DNA from: Bacteroidota bacterium
GTDB lineage: Bacteria > Bacteroidota > Bacteroidia > Chitinophagales > Chitinophagaceae
NCBI GenBank assembly: GCA_947463975.1
Contig: CANHUW010000006.1
Coordinates: forward strand, 1 to 26,747
DNA: 26,747 nt
Direction: 5' to 3'
Part shown: positions 16,221 to 23,795 of the stretch, piece after piece
How the letters are laid out: every line of letters starts with the position of its first letter
How positions within the stretch are numbered: position 1 is the stretch's first letter
Notes under the pieces: generated by a model
The model's input: the letters and a program-made list of their open reading frames with translations, nothing else
The model's database searches: none
Told to the model about the DNA's origin: nothing
Translations under genes and position numbers: made by a program

Positions 16221-16854
16221 TTTTCAATTTATCTTTAAATACCTTTTCAAATTTTTCCAATTTGGGACCAATCACATATCTGCAATAACCTTGGTTGGTA
16301 TTGTTATTATAATAGTTTTGATGATAATTCTCTGCAGCATAAAATTTGGTAAAAGCAGTAACCTCTGTAATAATTGGTTTGTTCCATGCACCACTAGCAT
16401 CTAAGTCTTTGATGTATTTTTCAGCCAATTGTTTTTGATGGTCATTATGATAAAATACAGCAGATCTGTACTGAGGGCCAATATCATTTCCTTGTTGATT
16501 TGGAGTGGTTGGGTCATGTGTTTTCCAAAATACCGCTAAAACATCATCAAGACTAATTTTAGTAGTGTCAAAAACAATTTGACAAACTTCTGCATGTCCG
16601 GTGTTCTTATCACAAACTTGCTCGTAAGTTGGGTTTTCAATATGTCCACCACTGTATCCGCTAGTTACGGATACCACACCTTCTAATCTTTGATAAATAG
16701 CTTCAGTGCACCAAAAACAGCCCGATCCTAATGTGATAGTCTCTGTATTTTTCATATTGATTACTTGTTTTTTTGTGTTTTTAGGCTTTTGAGCACATGC
16801 CACTAGAAAGGTAAAGCTCATAAAGATGAATAAACTGGTTCTTAATTTTTTCAT
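16213..16854 (-). CDS. msrA: Peptide methionine (S)-S-oxide reductase MsrA, predicted lipoprotein
   Basis: MsrA reduces the S epimer of methionine sulfoxide in oxidised proteins. The 213-residue product begins with a lipoprotein signal whose lipobox is LVAC (Cys20), so the enzyme should be anchored on the outer face of a membrane. The catalytic domain follows, with GSGCFWC at 43-49 (Cys46 nucleophile), the YEQVCDKNTGHAEV block, and the substrate-site Tyr and Glu in this region. The C-terminal NQGYCRYVIGPK holds a likely resolving cysteine. No MsrB domain is fused. An internal methionine at residue 34 (MKNTETITLG) could give a cytosolic form, but the complete lipoprotein signal favours the longer product. 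It overlaps the M1 peptidase gene. Confidence 0.96.
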   Translation of the reverse strand: MKKLRTSLFIFMSFTFLVACAQKPKNTKKQVINMKNTETITLGSGCFWCTEAIYQRLEGVVSVTSGYSGGHIENPTYEQVCDKNTGHAEVCQIVFDTTKISLDDVLAVFWKTHDPTTPNQQGNDIGPQYRSAVFYHNDHQKQLAEKYIKDLDASGAWNKPIITEVTAFTKFYAAENYHQNYYNNNTNQGYCRYVIGPKLEKFEKVFKDKLKND

Positions 16855-16926
16855 AATATAAATTTAGACAATATTTAAACAAGTTGGAATAGATAAAAGT
16901 TCAAACGCTGTTAATGTTTATTTAAG

Positions 16927-16934
16927 TAAATTTG
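16927..16934 (+). promoter_or_regulatory. -7 promoter element of mutS2
   Basis: TAAATTTG is a perfect TAnnTTTG box located 17 bp before the mutS2 ATG, in the 97-bp divergent spacer with msrA. No clear -33 partner is seen. It predicts a leader of about 10-13 nt. Confidence 0.5.
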
Positions 16935-16951
16935 TTGCCTATTCCATATAA

Positions 16952-19078
16952 ATGCAGTTATATCCAGAAAATGCACTTCAACAATTAGAATTTGATAAAA
17001 TTATCTCTATTTTATCCAATTCTTGTCAAAGTCCCATCGGTAAAGAGATGGTGGACGAAATGCGTATACATACACATCCAAAATACATACAAACTGCATT
17101 AAGTCAAACACAAGAGTATAAATTTATTAAATCAGCCAATCAGTATTTCCCATCGGATTTTGTAGTAGATATTAGAAAGGATTTAAAACTATTGGGAATT
17201 CCAGGTGCTCAATTAACTGGAGAACAATGGTTATTGGTTCGAAAATTAACTGATCATATTCTTCAAGTTTTTAGATGGTTCGATGCTGAAAGAAAAGATT
17301 CATTTGCTAATTTATATCTTCTATTGGATGGAACCTATTATGAAAAACAAATCATCAATTCAATAGATGGTATTATTGATGAAAGAGGAAATGTAAAAGA
17401 TAATGCTTCAGAAGATTTAGCAAAGATTAGAGCTCAGTTATTTAAAACAAGACAGACTTTAAGAAGAGTTTTCGAAAAAGTAGTTGCCAAATTAGCAAAG
17501 TCTGGATACACTGCAGATATAGATGAGAGTTTTAGCAATGGTAGAAGAGTGGTAGCAGTATTTTCTGAGTATAAAAGACAAGTTAAGGGATTTTTTCACG
17601 GAGAAAGTGATAGCAGGAAAACAGCTTTTATTGAACCAGAGGAAACCATAGAATTGAACAATGAAATTTATGCTCTTGAACAAGATGAAACTAGAGAGGT
17701 GCAAAGAATTCTAAGAGCATTGACTGCAGAATTAGCTCCTTATTCAAGTTTATTGTTAAACTATGCGCAAATAGTGGGTCAATTTGATTTTATAAGAGCA
17801 AAGGCATTGTTAGCCATTGATATGAATGGTAATATGCCTCAATTACAGAATAAAGCTGGGGCACATTTAATCAATGCATATCATCCATTATTATTGTTAT
17901 ACAACAAGGTTTCTGGTAAAAAAACCATTCCTGTTAATATAGAATTAGATGATGATGCAAGAATATTAATCATTAGTGGGCCCAATGCTGGAGGTAAGAC
18001 CGTTTCAATGAAAACGCTTGGATTGAATCAAGTAATGATGCAATCTGGATTATTGGTTCCAATGAGCGAACTCTCTGAAATGGGTATTTACAAGCAACTT
18101 TTTATACAATTAGGAGATACTCAAAATCTGGCTTTTGAATTAAGTACTTATTCAAGTCATTTAATGCACATGAAGCATTTTATTGAAAATGCAAATGGAA
18201 AGACTTTATTTTTTATTGATGAATTAGGTTCAGGTTCTGATCCTCATTTAGGTGGTGCATTTGCGGAGGTGATATTGGAAGAATTATCACATAGGCATGC
18301 ACAAGGGATTGTAACAACACATTACTTAAATTTAAAAGTAATGGCCAATCACAATAAGGGTATTGTGAATGGTGCGATGCAATTTGATGAAGTAAAGCTC
18401 GAGCCTTTGTATCAATTGGTGATTGGTAAGCCAGGTAGTTCTTACACATTTGCTATTGCAGAAAGAATTGGGTTGCCTAAAAATTTAATTAATAGAGCTC
18501 GCAAAATGGTTGATACGCATCATTTTGAATTAGATAAATTATTGAATAGAACAGAGCAAGATTTACAATTGGTTCAAAAAGAAAGAAAGGAATTGTTGAA
18601 GAAGATTAAAGAAAATGAAAATCTTCAACAAGAGTTGAATAAAGTTTTAGATAAAGAAAAACATTTGCAACAAGTTCAAATTCTTAAAGAGCAAAATAAA
18701 GTTGCAGAAGATAAGTTTGCCTATAATAAAGATATGGAGCGTAAGTTGAAGCAAATTGCTTTGGATTGGAAGAAGTCAGAGAAGAAAGAAGAGTCCATGA
18801 AAAATTTGTTCAATTTATTGTTTAAAAAGAACGACGCAATTGTGATCAATAAGTTGGCTAAAAAAGTGGATAAAAATTTCAAAGAAATTAAAGCACCCAT
18901 TATTGTTGGATCTACAGTTAAATTGAAAAAGAATTATCAAGTAGGTGAGGTAATGGAGTTAAAAGGTAAAAGAGTTATTGTTAAAGTAGGACAAATTCCA
19001 ATGAGCATTGAAATGGAAGATTTAATAGTGGTAGAGAAATTACCAGAGGAAGAAAACACCAAAAAAAGAAAGTCATGA
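16952..19078 (+). CDS. mutS2: MutS2-family ATPase lacking the C-terminal Smr domain
   Basis: MutS2 proteins are MutS-like ATPases that act on recombination intermediates and, in Bacillus, on collided ribosomes. The 708-residue product has the MutS2 core and lever helices, then Walker A GPNAGGKT at residues 343-350, Walker B FIDELGSGSDP (Asp423, Glu424) and TTHYLNLK. A long Glu/Lys-rich coiled coil spans about residues 510-620. A KOW-like beta domain (VGSTVKLKKNYQVGEVMELKGKRVIVKVG) follows, and the protein ends soon after with EEENTKKRKS. Typical MutS2 continues for another ~80 residues as an Smr nuclease domain, which is missing here. The reading frame is not interrupted, and the next gene overlaps the stop by 4 bp, so the end is genuine. 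Confidence 0.93.
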   Translation: MQLYPENALQQLEFDKIISILSNSCQSPIGKEMVDEMRIHTHPKYIQTALSQTQEYKFIKSANQYFPSDFVVDIRKDLKLLGIPGAQLTGEQWLLVRKLTDHILQVFRWFDAERKDSFANLYLLLDGTYYEKQIINSIDGIIDERGNVKDNASEDLAKIRAQLFKTRQTLRRVFEKVVAKLAKSGYTADIDESFSNGRRVVAVFSEYKRQVKGFFHGESDSRKTAFIEPEETIELNNEIYALEQDETREVQRILRALTAELAPYSSLLLNYAQIVGQFDFIRAKALLAIDMNGNMPQLQNKAGAHLINAYHPLLLLYNKVSGKKTIPVNIELDDDARILIISGPNAGGKTVSMKTLGLNQVMMQSGLLVPMSELSEMGIYKQLFIQLGDTQNLAFELSTYSSHLMHMKHFIENANGKTLFFIDELGSGSDPHLGGAFAEVILEELSHRHAQGIVTTHYLNLKVMANHNKGIVNGAMQFDEVKLEPLYQLVIGKPGSSYTFAIAERIGLPKNLINRARKMVDTHHFELDKLLNRTEQDLQLVQKERKELLKKIKENENLQQELNKVLDKEKHLQQVQILKEQNKVAEDKFAYNKDMERKLKQIALDWKKSEKKEESMKNLFNLLFKKNDAIVINKLAKKVDKNFKEIKAPIIVGSTVKLKKNYQVGEVMELKGKRVIVKVGQIPMSIEMEDLIVVEKLPEEENTKKRKS

Positions 19079-19530
19079 TAGTTGATGATTTAACACAATC
19101 TTTTAAGTATGAATCCTTGCATCCAAGATTTAAGGCTGCATTTGATTTTTTAACAAACAATCATTTAGAGGATCTTTCATTGGGTAAGCATGAAATTGAT
19201 GGAGAAAATGTATTTGCCATTGTGGTGAATGAAGAAGCTGTGCCTATGTTGGAATCAACTTCACAGTTTGAATGTCATAATCAATACATTGATATCCAAT
19301 ATATTTTCGGTGGAGTTGAAATCATCGGCTATAAACATAGACTAACCTGTGTGGAACCAAGGGGTGAATACAATACAGAAAAAGATGTTTTATTTTTTGA
19401 AGATGCCCCTGATTTCTTTTTCAAATTATTCCCTGGTCAATTTGGCATTTATTTTCCCAATGATGTTCATGCACCAATGATTGGAGCGGGAAAAATTAGA
19501 AAAGTGGTTTTAAAGGTACTTCATAATTAG
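19075..19530 (+). CDS. YhcH/YjgK/YiaL-family protein (DUF386)
   Basis: The 151-residue product belongs to the YhcH/YjgK/YiaL cupin-like family, which includes the beta-galactosidase beta-subunit EbgC and proteins found in sialic-acid operons. Shared features are the repeated beta-strand pattern, SQFECHNQYIDIQYIFGGVEIIGY, and the GQFGIYFPNDVHAPMI metal-site region with its histidine near the C-terminus. The biochemical role of most members is unsettled; binding or anomerisation of sugars is suggested. The ATG overlaps the mutS2 stop codon (ATGA), so translation is coupled. No sugar-metabolism gene lies nearby, so the context gives no substrate. Confidence 0.88.
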   Translation: MIVDDLTQSFKYESLHPRFKAAFDFLTNNHLEDLSLGKHEIDGENVFAIVVNEEAVPMLESTSQFECHNQYIDIQYIFGGVEIIGYKHRLTCVEPRGEYNTEKDVLFFEDAPDFFFKLFPGQFGIYFPNDVHAPMIGAGKIRKVVLKVLHN

Positions 19531-19574
19531 TTTGGCATCATATTTGATGTTGTAACATTAATAAAAAAATAACT

Positions 19575-20450
19575 ATGTCTGTAAAGCAAGTAGAAATGGT
19601 TTTAGCTCCAAGAGAGCCCCATTATGTTGGTGATGGATTTAGAGTACATAATTTTATTCCAAGTGGCTATGGCTTAACCATGCAAAGAATGGATCCATTT
19701 ATCATGTTGGACTATGCTTCTAAGTTTCATTTTCCTCCTAGTCCATTTAAACCAAAAGGTGTAGGAGTTCATCCGCATAGAGGTTTTGAAACTGTTACTA
19801 TCGCCTATAAGGGTAGTGTTGCACATCACGATAGCGGAGGTGGTGGAGGGGTAATTGAAGAAGGAGATGTTCAGTGGATGACCGCTGCAAGCGGTGTTTT
19901 ACATAAAGAATATCATTCTGAAAGTTTTAGTAAAACCGGAGGAGATTTTCAAATGGTTCAATTGTGGGTGAATTTACCGGCTAAAGATAAAATGAGTAAA
20001 CCTACTTATCAGGCTATTCAAAATACTTTAATGCCAAAAGTAAATGTGGAGGGTGGAATGATTGAAGTGATTGCTGGTGAGTTTAATGGTCATAAAGGTG
20101 CTGCATCTACTTTTTCGCCTGTGCATTTAATGAATGCAAAATTAAATAAGGGTGGTATAGCAACTTTAAGTTTTCCTGCACATTATAATACAGCTTTAAT
20201 CGTGATTGAAGGAGCAATTAAAGTTAATGAAACGGAAGAAGTTCCTTTAGATCACTTTGTATTAATGGCTAATGAAGGAGAAGATTTTACAATTACAGCA
20301 ACTGAAGATAGTGTTGTATTAATATTATCTGGAGAACCAATGAAAGAACCTATTGCTGCTCACGGACCTTTTGTAATGAATACAAGAGAAGAAATTATGC
20401 AAGCATTCCAAGATTATGAATTAGGAAAGTTTGGTGTGTTAGAAGATTAA
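19575..20450 (+). CDS. Pirin family protein (bicupin)
   Basis: Pirins are iron-containing bicupins; some bacterial members oxidise quercetin or modulate enzymes, but most have no known role. The 291-residue product carries the N-terminal cupin metal site: His66 and His68 (VGVHPHRGFETV), then His110 and Glu112 (GVLHKEYHSE), matching the four ligands of human pirin. Other typical blocks are DPFIMLDYA, HHDSGGGGGVIEEGDVQWMTA, and the C-terminal GEPMKEPIAAHGPFVMNTREEI. The gene lies 44 bp after the DUF386 gene; a near-consensus -7 box (CATATTTG at 19539-19546) in that spacer may allow separate transcription. A hairpin terminator is found about 75 bp after its stop. Confidence 0.95.
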   Translation: MSVKQVEMVLAPREPHYVGDGFRVHNFIPSGYGLTMQRMDPFIMLDYASKFHFPPSPFKPKGVGVHPHRGFETVTIAYKGSVAHHDSGGGGGVIEEGDVQWMTAASGVLHKEYHSESFSKTGGDFQMVQLWVNLPAKDKMSKPTYQAIQNTLMPKVNVEGGMIEVIAGEFNGHKGAASTFSPVHLMNAKLNKGGIATLSFPAHYNTALIVIEGAIKVNETEEVPLDHFVLMANEGEDFTITATEDSVVLILSGEPMKEPIAAHGPFVMNTREEIMQAFQDYELGKFGVLED

Positions 20451-20525
20451 TATAATCAAATTCAAAAATTTTATTAGCTCGCCATACAGGCTCGCTTATC
20501 CTGGGTGGGGGCTTCAAAAAGGTGC
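20451..20525. other. Non-coding GC-rich patch after the pirin gene
   Basis: From about 20476 this spacer changes from AT-rich to markedly GC-rich (AGCTCGCC, GGCTCGC, CCTGGGTGGGGGC) and stays so through the hairpin that follows. GCTCGC occurs twice, at 20477 and 20490. No plausible protein is encoded. It could be part of a small RNA, a remnant of an integrated element beside the tRNA gene, or a pirin mRNA 3' end. I cannot assign it. Confidence 0.35.
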
Positions 20526-20554
20526 AAAAACCTGCTGCTTCGCAGCTGGTTTTT
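20526..20554 (+). terminator. Intrinsic terminator of the pirin transcription unit
   Basis: AAAAACC (20526-20532) pairs with GGTTTTT (20548-20554), with a T-T mismatch inside it and an inner GCTGC/GCAGC stem closed by a TTC loop. The A and T runs on the two sides would let it act in either direction. It is the first strong hairpin after the mutS2-DUF386-pirin operon. Confidence 0.7.
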
Positions 20555-20601
20555 ATGTGTCCATTCTCTCACTCAAGCAAGCTTGGTTCGATTATGTCCA
20601 C

Positions 20602-20630
20602 AAAAAAACCACGATAAAATCGTGGTTTTT
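20602..20630 (-). terminator. Intrinsic terminator after tRNA-Ser (bidirectional)
   Basis: A perfect 12-bp stem (AAAAACCACGAT at 20604-20615 with ATCGTGGTTTTT at 20619-20630) has a 3-nt AAA loop. On the minus strand it ends in seven T residues; on the plus strand it ends in five. It starts about 10 bp beyond the tRNA 3' end. Confidence 0.87.
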
Positions 20631-20639
20631 ACGCCTTTT

Positions 20640-20727
<88 letters not shown>

Positions 20728-20731
20728 GCGG

Positions 20732-20763
20732 CAAATGTAGGGCAGGAAACCGAAATATGCAAA
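20732..20763 (-). promoter_or_regulatory. Promoter of tRNA-Ser (TTTG-N20-TACATTTG)
   Basis: On the minus strand the -33 element TTTG (20763-20760) and the perfect -7 box TACATTTG (20739-20732) are 20 bp apart. The -7 box ends 4 bp before the tRNA 5' end. The same spacing is found at the rpoD promoter, so both look like strong housekeeping promoters. Confidence 0.8.
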
Positions 20764-20839
20764 AAATAATGGCTTTTTATTACTTAAATGACTGATGCTA
20801 ATTAGTTGAGTACCATGTATCTTTACAAAAATTGTTTGA

Positions 20840-22657
20840 GTGAAAGAATTAGCGGCATTAAACCCATTTTTTTGGAAATATAGATTCCGTTTTTTTGCTG
20901 GAATTATCCTAGTAATTGCTACCAATTATCTAGCAGTTTTAGCCCCTCAGATTACTGGTTATGTGGTTGGTCTGGTACAAGAGAAACTTCCAGGTGGTAA
21001 ATCAACTACACCTATTCAACCCGATTTGATCATCAATGGAATAATGGGCTTAAGTGATTATTTCAAATTTAGCTTTGGTTGGTTGATTACTTTTTGTAGT
21101 GTAACCATTTTAATTTTAGCGATCATTAGAGGAGTGTTTATGTTCTTTATGCGTCAAACCATTATTGTAATGAGTAGACATATTGAATATGATCAAAAAA
21201 ACCAAGTGTATGAACATTATCAAAAATTAGATACTGAATTTTACAAAACACATAGTACAGGTGATTTAATGAGTAGAATTACAGAAGATGTGAGTAGGGT
21301 AAGAATGTACACTGGACCATCTTTGATGTACCTAATCAACTTAGTTTCTTTGATTGGTTTTTGTTTGTACAATATGTTTACTAAAGATGCAAGATTAAGT
21401 TTGTATGTATTGGCGCCACTTCCCTTATTGGCAGTGACCATTTATATTGTGAATCGCATTATTAACAAAAAAAGTGAAGAAATACAAGGTGAACTATCTG
21501 ATTTAACCACTAATGCGCAAGAATCTTATTCTGGAATTAGAGTCATTAAATCTTTTGTTCAAGAAAAAGCGATGCTAGGTTTCTTTAAAACCAATAGTGA
21601 GTTGTATAGAAAAAATGCCACAAGTTTGGCCATGGTAGAGGCTTTTTATACTCCTACTATGTCATTAATGATTGGCATTAGTACTTTGCTAACTATATAT
21701 TTAGGAGGATTACAAGCTATTGAAGATCCTAGTAAAGTTGGCACTGTGATTGAATTTGTGATTTATATCAATATGTTAACATTTCCTGTAAGCGCTATTG
21801 GTTGGACAGCGAGTATGATTCAAAGAGCAGCTGCTTCTCAAAAAAGATTAAATGAATTTTTATCCATTCAACCAGTTATAACTCAGAATAAAAAAAGTTT
21901 ATTCAAACCAACAAATGGTGCTATTGAATTTAAAGATGTCCATTTTACCTATCCTCACTCAGGGGTGAATGCTATTAGTAATTTTAATTTAAGTATTCCT
22001 GCAGGGACTAAATTATTAGTACTTGGAAAAACAGGTTCTGGTAAATCTACCATAGCACAATTATTAACTAGAATGTATCAGGTTGATCAAGGGAAAATTA
22101 CTATTGATGGGGAATTGATTAATAATATGAATTTACAATATTTAAGAAGTTCTATTGGATATGTTCAACAAGATGTATTTCTATTTAGCGATAGTATTGA
22201 AAATAATATTCATTTCGGACTACAAGAAATATTAAAAGAAACTGATCTAATCGATGCTGCTTATACTGCACATGTAAAACATGAAATTGAAAATCTGCCA
22301 CAAGCTTTTAAAACTTTAGTGGGCGAGAGAGGGACTACATTAAGTGGTGGTCAAAAACAAAGAGTAGCTATTGCGCGAGCATTAATTAAAAGACCATCTA
22401 TTTTTATTTTTGATGATTGTTTAAGTGCAGTAGATGCTAAAACGGAACAAACTATTTTACAGAATTTTAAAAATTATATCGAAGATAAAACGACCATCAT
22501 GATTACCCATCGGATCTTCTTTGGATTTAACTTTGATTTGATCATTTATTTGGAAGAAGGTAAAATTGCAGAAATGGGTACACACGAACTATTGTTAGCA
22601 AAAAATGGCTTGTATGCTGAATTGTATAAAAGCCAACAAGCTCAAGCCTCTAATTAG
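20840..22657 (+). CDS. ABC exporter half-transporter (membrane domain fused to ATPase)
   Basis: The 605-residue product has six predicted membrane spans in the N-terminal half (about residues 17-330) and one ATP-binding domain, the layout of multidrug and lipid exporters in the MsbA/BmrC/TM287 group. The ATPase has Walker A GKTGSGKST (396-404), Q-loop VQQDVF, signature LSGGQ (501-505), Walker B IFIFDD (Asp525) and H-loop His557. The residue after the Walker B Asp is Asp526 where the catalytic Glu normally stands, as in the degenerate half of heterodimeric exporters. Translation starts at GTG; the N-terminus KELAALNPFFWKYRFRFF fits the family, and the next ATG is far inside. A near-consensus -7 box (TATCTTTA, 20818-20825) precedes it. 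No partner gene is adjacent. Confidence 0.94.
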   Translation: MKELAALNPFFWKYRFRFFAGIILVIATNYLAVLAPQITGYVVGLVQEKLPGGKSTTPIQPDLIINGIMGLSDYFKFSFGWLITFCSVTILILAIIRGVFMFFMRQTIIVMSRHIEYDQKNQVYEHYQKLDTEFYKTHSTGDLMSRITEDVSRVRMYTGPSLMYLINLVSLIGFCLYNMFTKDARLSLYVLAPLPLLAVTIYIVNRIINKKSEEIQGELSDLTTNAQESYSGIRVIKSFVQEKAMLGFFKTNSELYRKNATSLAMVEAFYTPTMSLMIGISTLLTIYLGGLQAIEDPSKVGTVIEFVIYINMLTFPVSAIGWTASMIQRAAASQKRLNEFLSIQPVITQNKKSLFKPTNGAIEFKDVHFTYPHSGVNAISNFNLSIPAGTKLLVLGKTGSGKSTIAQLLTRMYQVDQGKITIDGELINNMNLQYLRSSIGYVQQDVFLFSDSIENNIHFGLQEILKETDLIDAAYTAHVKHEIENLPQAFKTLVGERGTTLSGGQKQRVAIARALIKRPSIFIFDDCLSAVDAKTEQTILQNFKNYIEDKTTIMITHRIFFGFNFDLIIYLEEGKIAEMGTHELLLAKNGLYAELYKSQQAQASN

Positions 22658-22758
22658 CTGTTTTTTCCCCACCTTATTCATATTTAGTTTATTTTTTTTA
22701 GTTTTTCACGATATTTTAATATTTTAGATATATAAATAAAAATTTAAATAGAGAGACT

Positions 22759-23289
22759 GTGAATTACGACAACAACGAGAAAAAGCAAGAGAGTGTATAT
22801 AGTACTCGTATTCGTGCTGGAAAAAGAAGAACCTATTTCTTTGATGTAAGAGCCACACGTGCCAATGATTATTTTTTAACCATCACAGAAAGTAGAAAGC
22901 GATTTGATGATAATGGTTATGATCGTCATAAGGTTTTCTTGTATAAAGAAGATTTCAATAAATTCTTAAAGGCGTTAACTGAAGCCTTGGATTTTGTCAA
23001 AACAGATTTAATGCCAGATTTTGATTTTGATGCTTTTAATCATGATGAAGAAGAAGGCGCAACGGCGCCAGATGGAAATAGAAATAATTCTTTTAAGTCT
23101 GAAATTGCCGTTCCGAATGATCTAAATGGACATTCTACATCAGCTCCTGAACAAGTTGTTGCACCCATTGTTGAAGAAGTTCCTGATATCGATCCGGAAA
23201 CGATTACTGAGAAAAAACCTTTGGAAGCTAGAGATACACCTGCAAGTGCTGGTGATAACTTAAGTGGGGAAGAAGTAGATAAATGGTAG
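22759..23289 (+). CDS. PUR-family DNA/RNA-binding protein (DUF3276)
   Basis: The 176-residue product belongs to the bacterial PUR-alpha-like family (DUF3276), small dimeric proteins that bind single-stranded DNA and RNA; the Borrelia member regulates gene expression. The PUR repeat covers about residues 12-85 (VYSTRIRAGKRRTYFFDVR, YFLTITESRKRF, HKVFLYKEDFNKFLKAL). From residue 87 on the chain is acidic and rich in Glu, Asp, Pro and Ala, and looks disordered. Translation begins at GTG; there is no other suitable codon upstream of the conserved domain. It follows the ABC transporter after 101 bp of very AT-rich spacer with no clear terminator, and it converges on the GNAT gene. Confidence 0.88.
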   Translation: MNYDNNEKKQESVYSTRIRAGKRRTYFFDVRATRANDYFLTITESRKRFDDNGYDRHKVFLYKEDFNKFLKALTEALDFVKTDLMPDFDFDAFNHDEEEGATAPDGNRNNSFKSEIAVPNDLNGHSTSAPEQVVAPIVEEVPDIDPETITEKKPLEARDTPASAGDNLSGEEVDKW

Positions 23290-23303
23290 TTTTACTATTT
23301 TCT

Positions 23304-23795
23304 TTATAAGTCTTTAATCATCCATATATCGCAACCACAATGGCCACTATTGCCTAAAGGATGATTTATTCTTTTGAAACCTACATTTTCATAAATGGTA
23401 ACTGCTTTGGATAATTCAGGCATAGATTCTAAGTAAACTTGTAGATATCCGAATTCTTTGGCCCATTGCATGGCAGTATTCAATAATTCTTTTCCTAAGC
23501 CTGTACCTCTTGCATCTTTATGTAGGTATAATTTTACTAACTCACAGGTTCCTTGAGGTAAATTCTCTGTTGGATAGATTCCTGCACCTCCAACAACTTG
23601 ATTGTTCTTTAAAGCAATAAAATAGTAGGAGCCAGGTGTCGTATTGAATAATTCAAATAAAGCATCTGTTGTAGGATCAAAATAAACCGTTCCTGGTTTA
23701 TTCGCCCCAAACTCTTCTAATGCACCACGAATGACTTTCGCCAAATCTATATTGTCGTTTAATTCAATGGGTCTTATTTGAATTGTTGGGTTCAT
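23304..23795 (-). CDS. GNAT-family N-acetyltransferase
   Basis: The 163-residue product is a single-domain GNAT enzyme that transfers an acetyl group from acetyl-CoA. The central beta strand and pyrophosphate loop are visible as LVKLYLHKDARGTGLGKELLNTAMQWA, with RGTGLG as the CoA-binding motif. Motif B follows as VYLESMPELSKAVTIYENVGFKRI. The C-terminus has SGHCGCDIWMIKDL. The acceptor is unknown. Its ATG directly abuts the pgi stop codon (TAAATG on the minus strand), so it is translationally coupled to pgi and is the last gene of the threonine aldolase-pgi-GNAT operon. Confidence 0.9.
   Translation of the reverse strand: MNPTIQIRPIELNDNIDLAKVIRGALEEFGANKPGTVYFDPTTDALFELFNTTPGSYYFIALKNNQVVGGAGIYPTENLPQGTCELVKLYLHKDARGTGLGKELLNTAMQWAKEFGYLQVYLESMPELSKAVTIYENVGFKRINHPLGNSGHCGCDIWMIKDL

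Noticed and set aside
20565..20602. Possible tRNA fragment or att site (GGTTCGATT near 20583)
   Set aside because: It resembles a T-loop but lacks a pairing stem, and it does not repeat the 3' end of tRNA-Ser.
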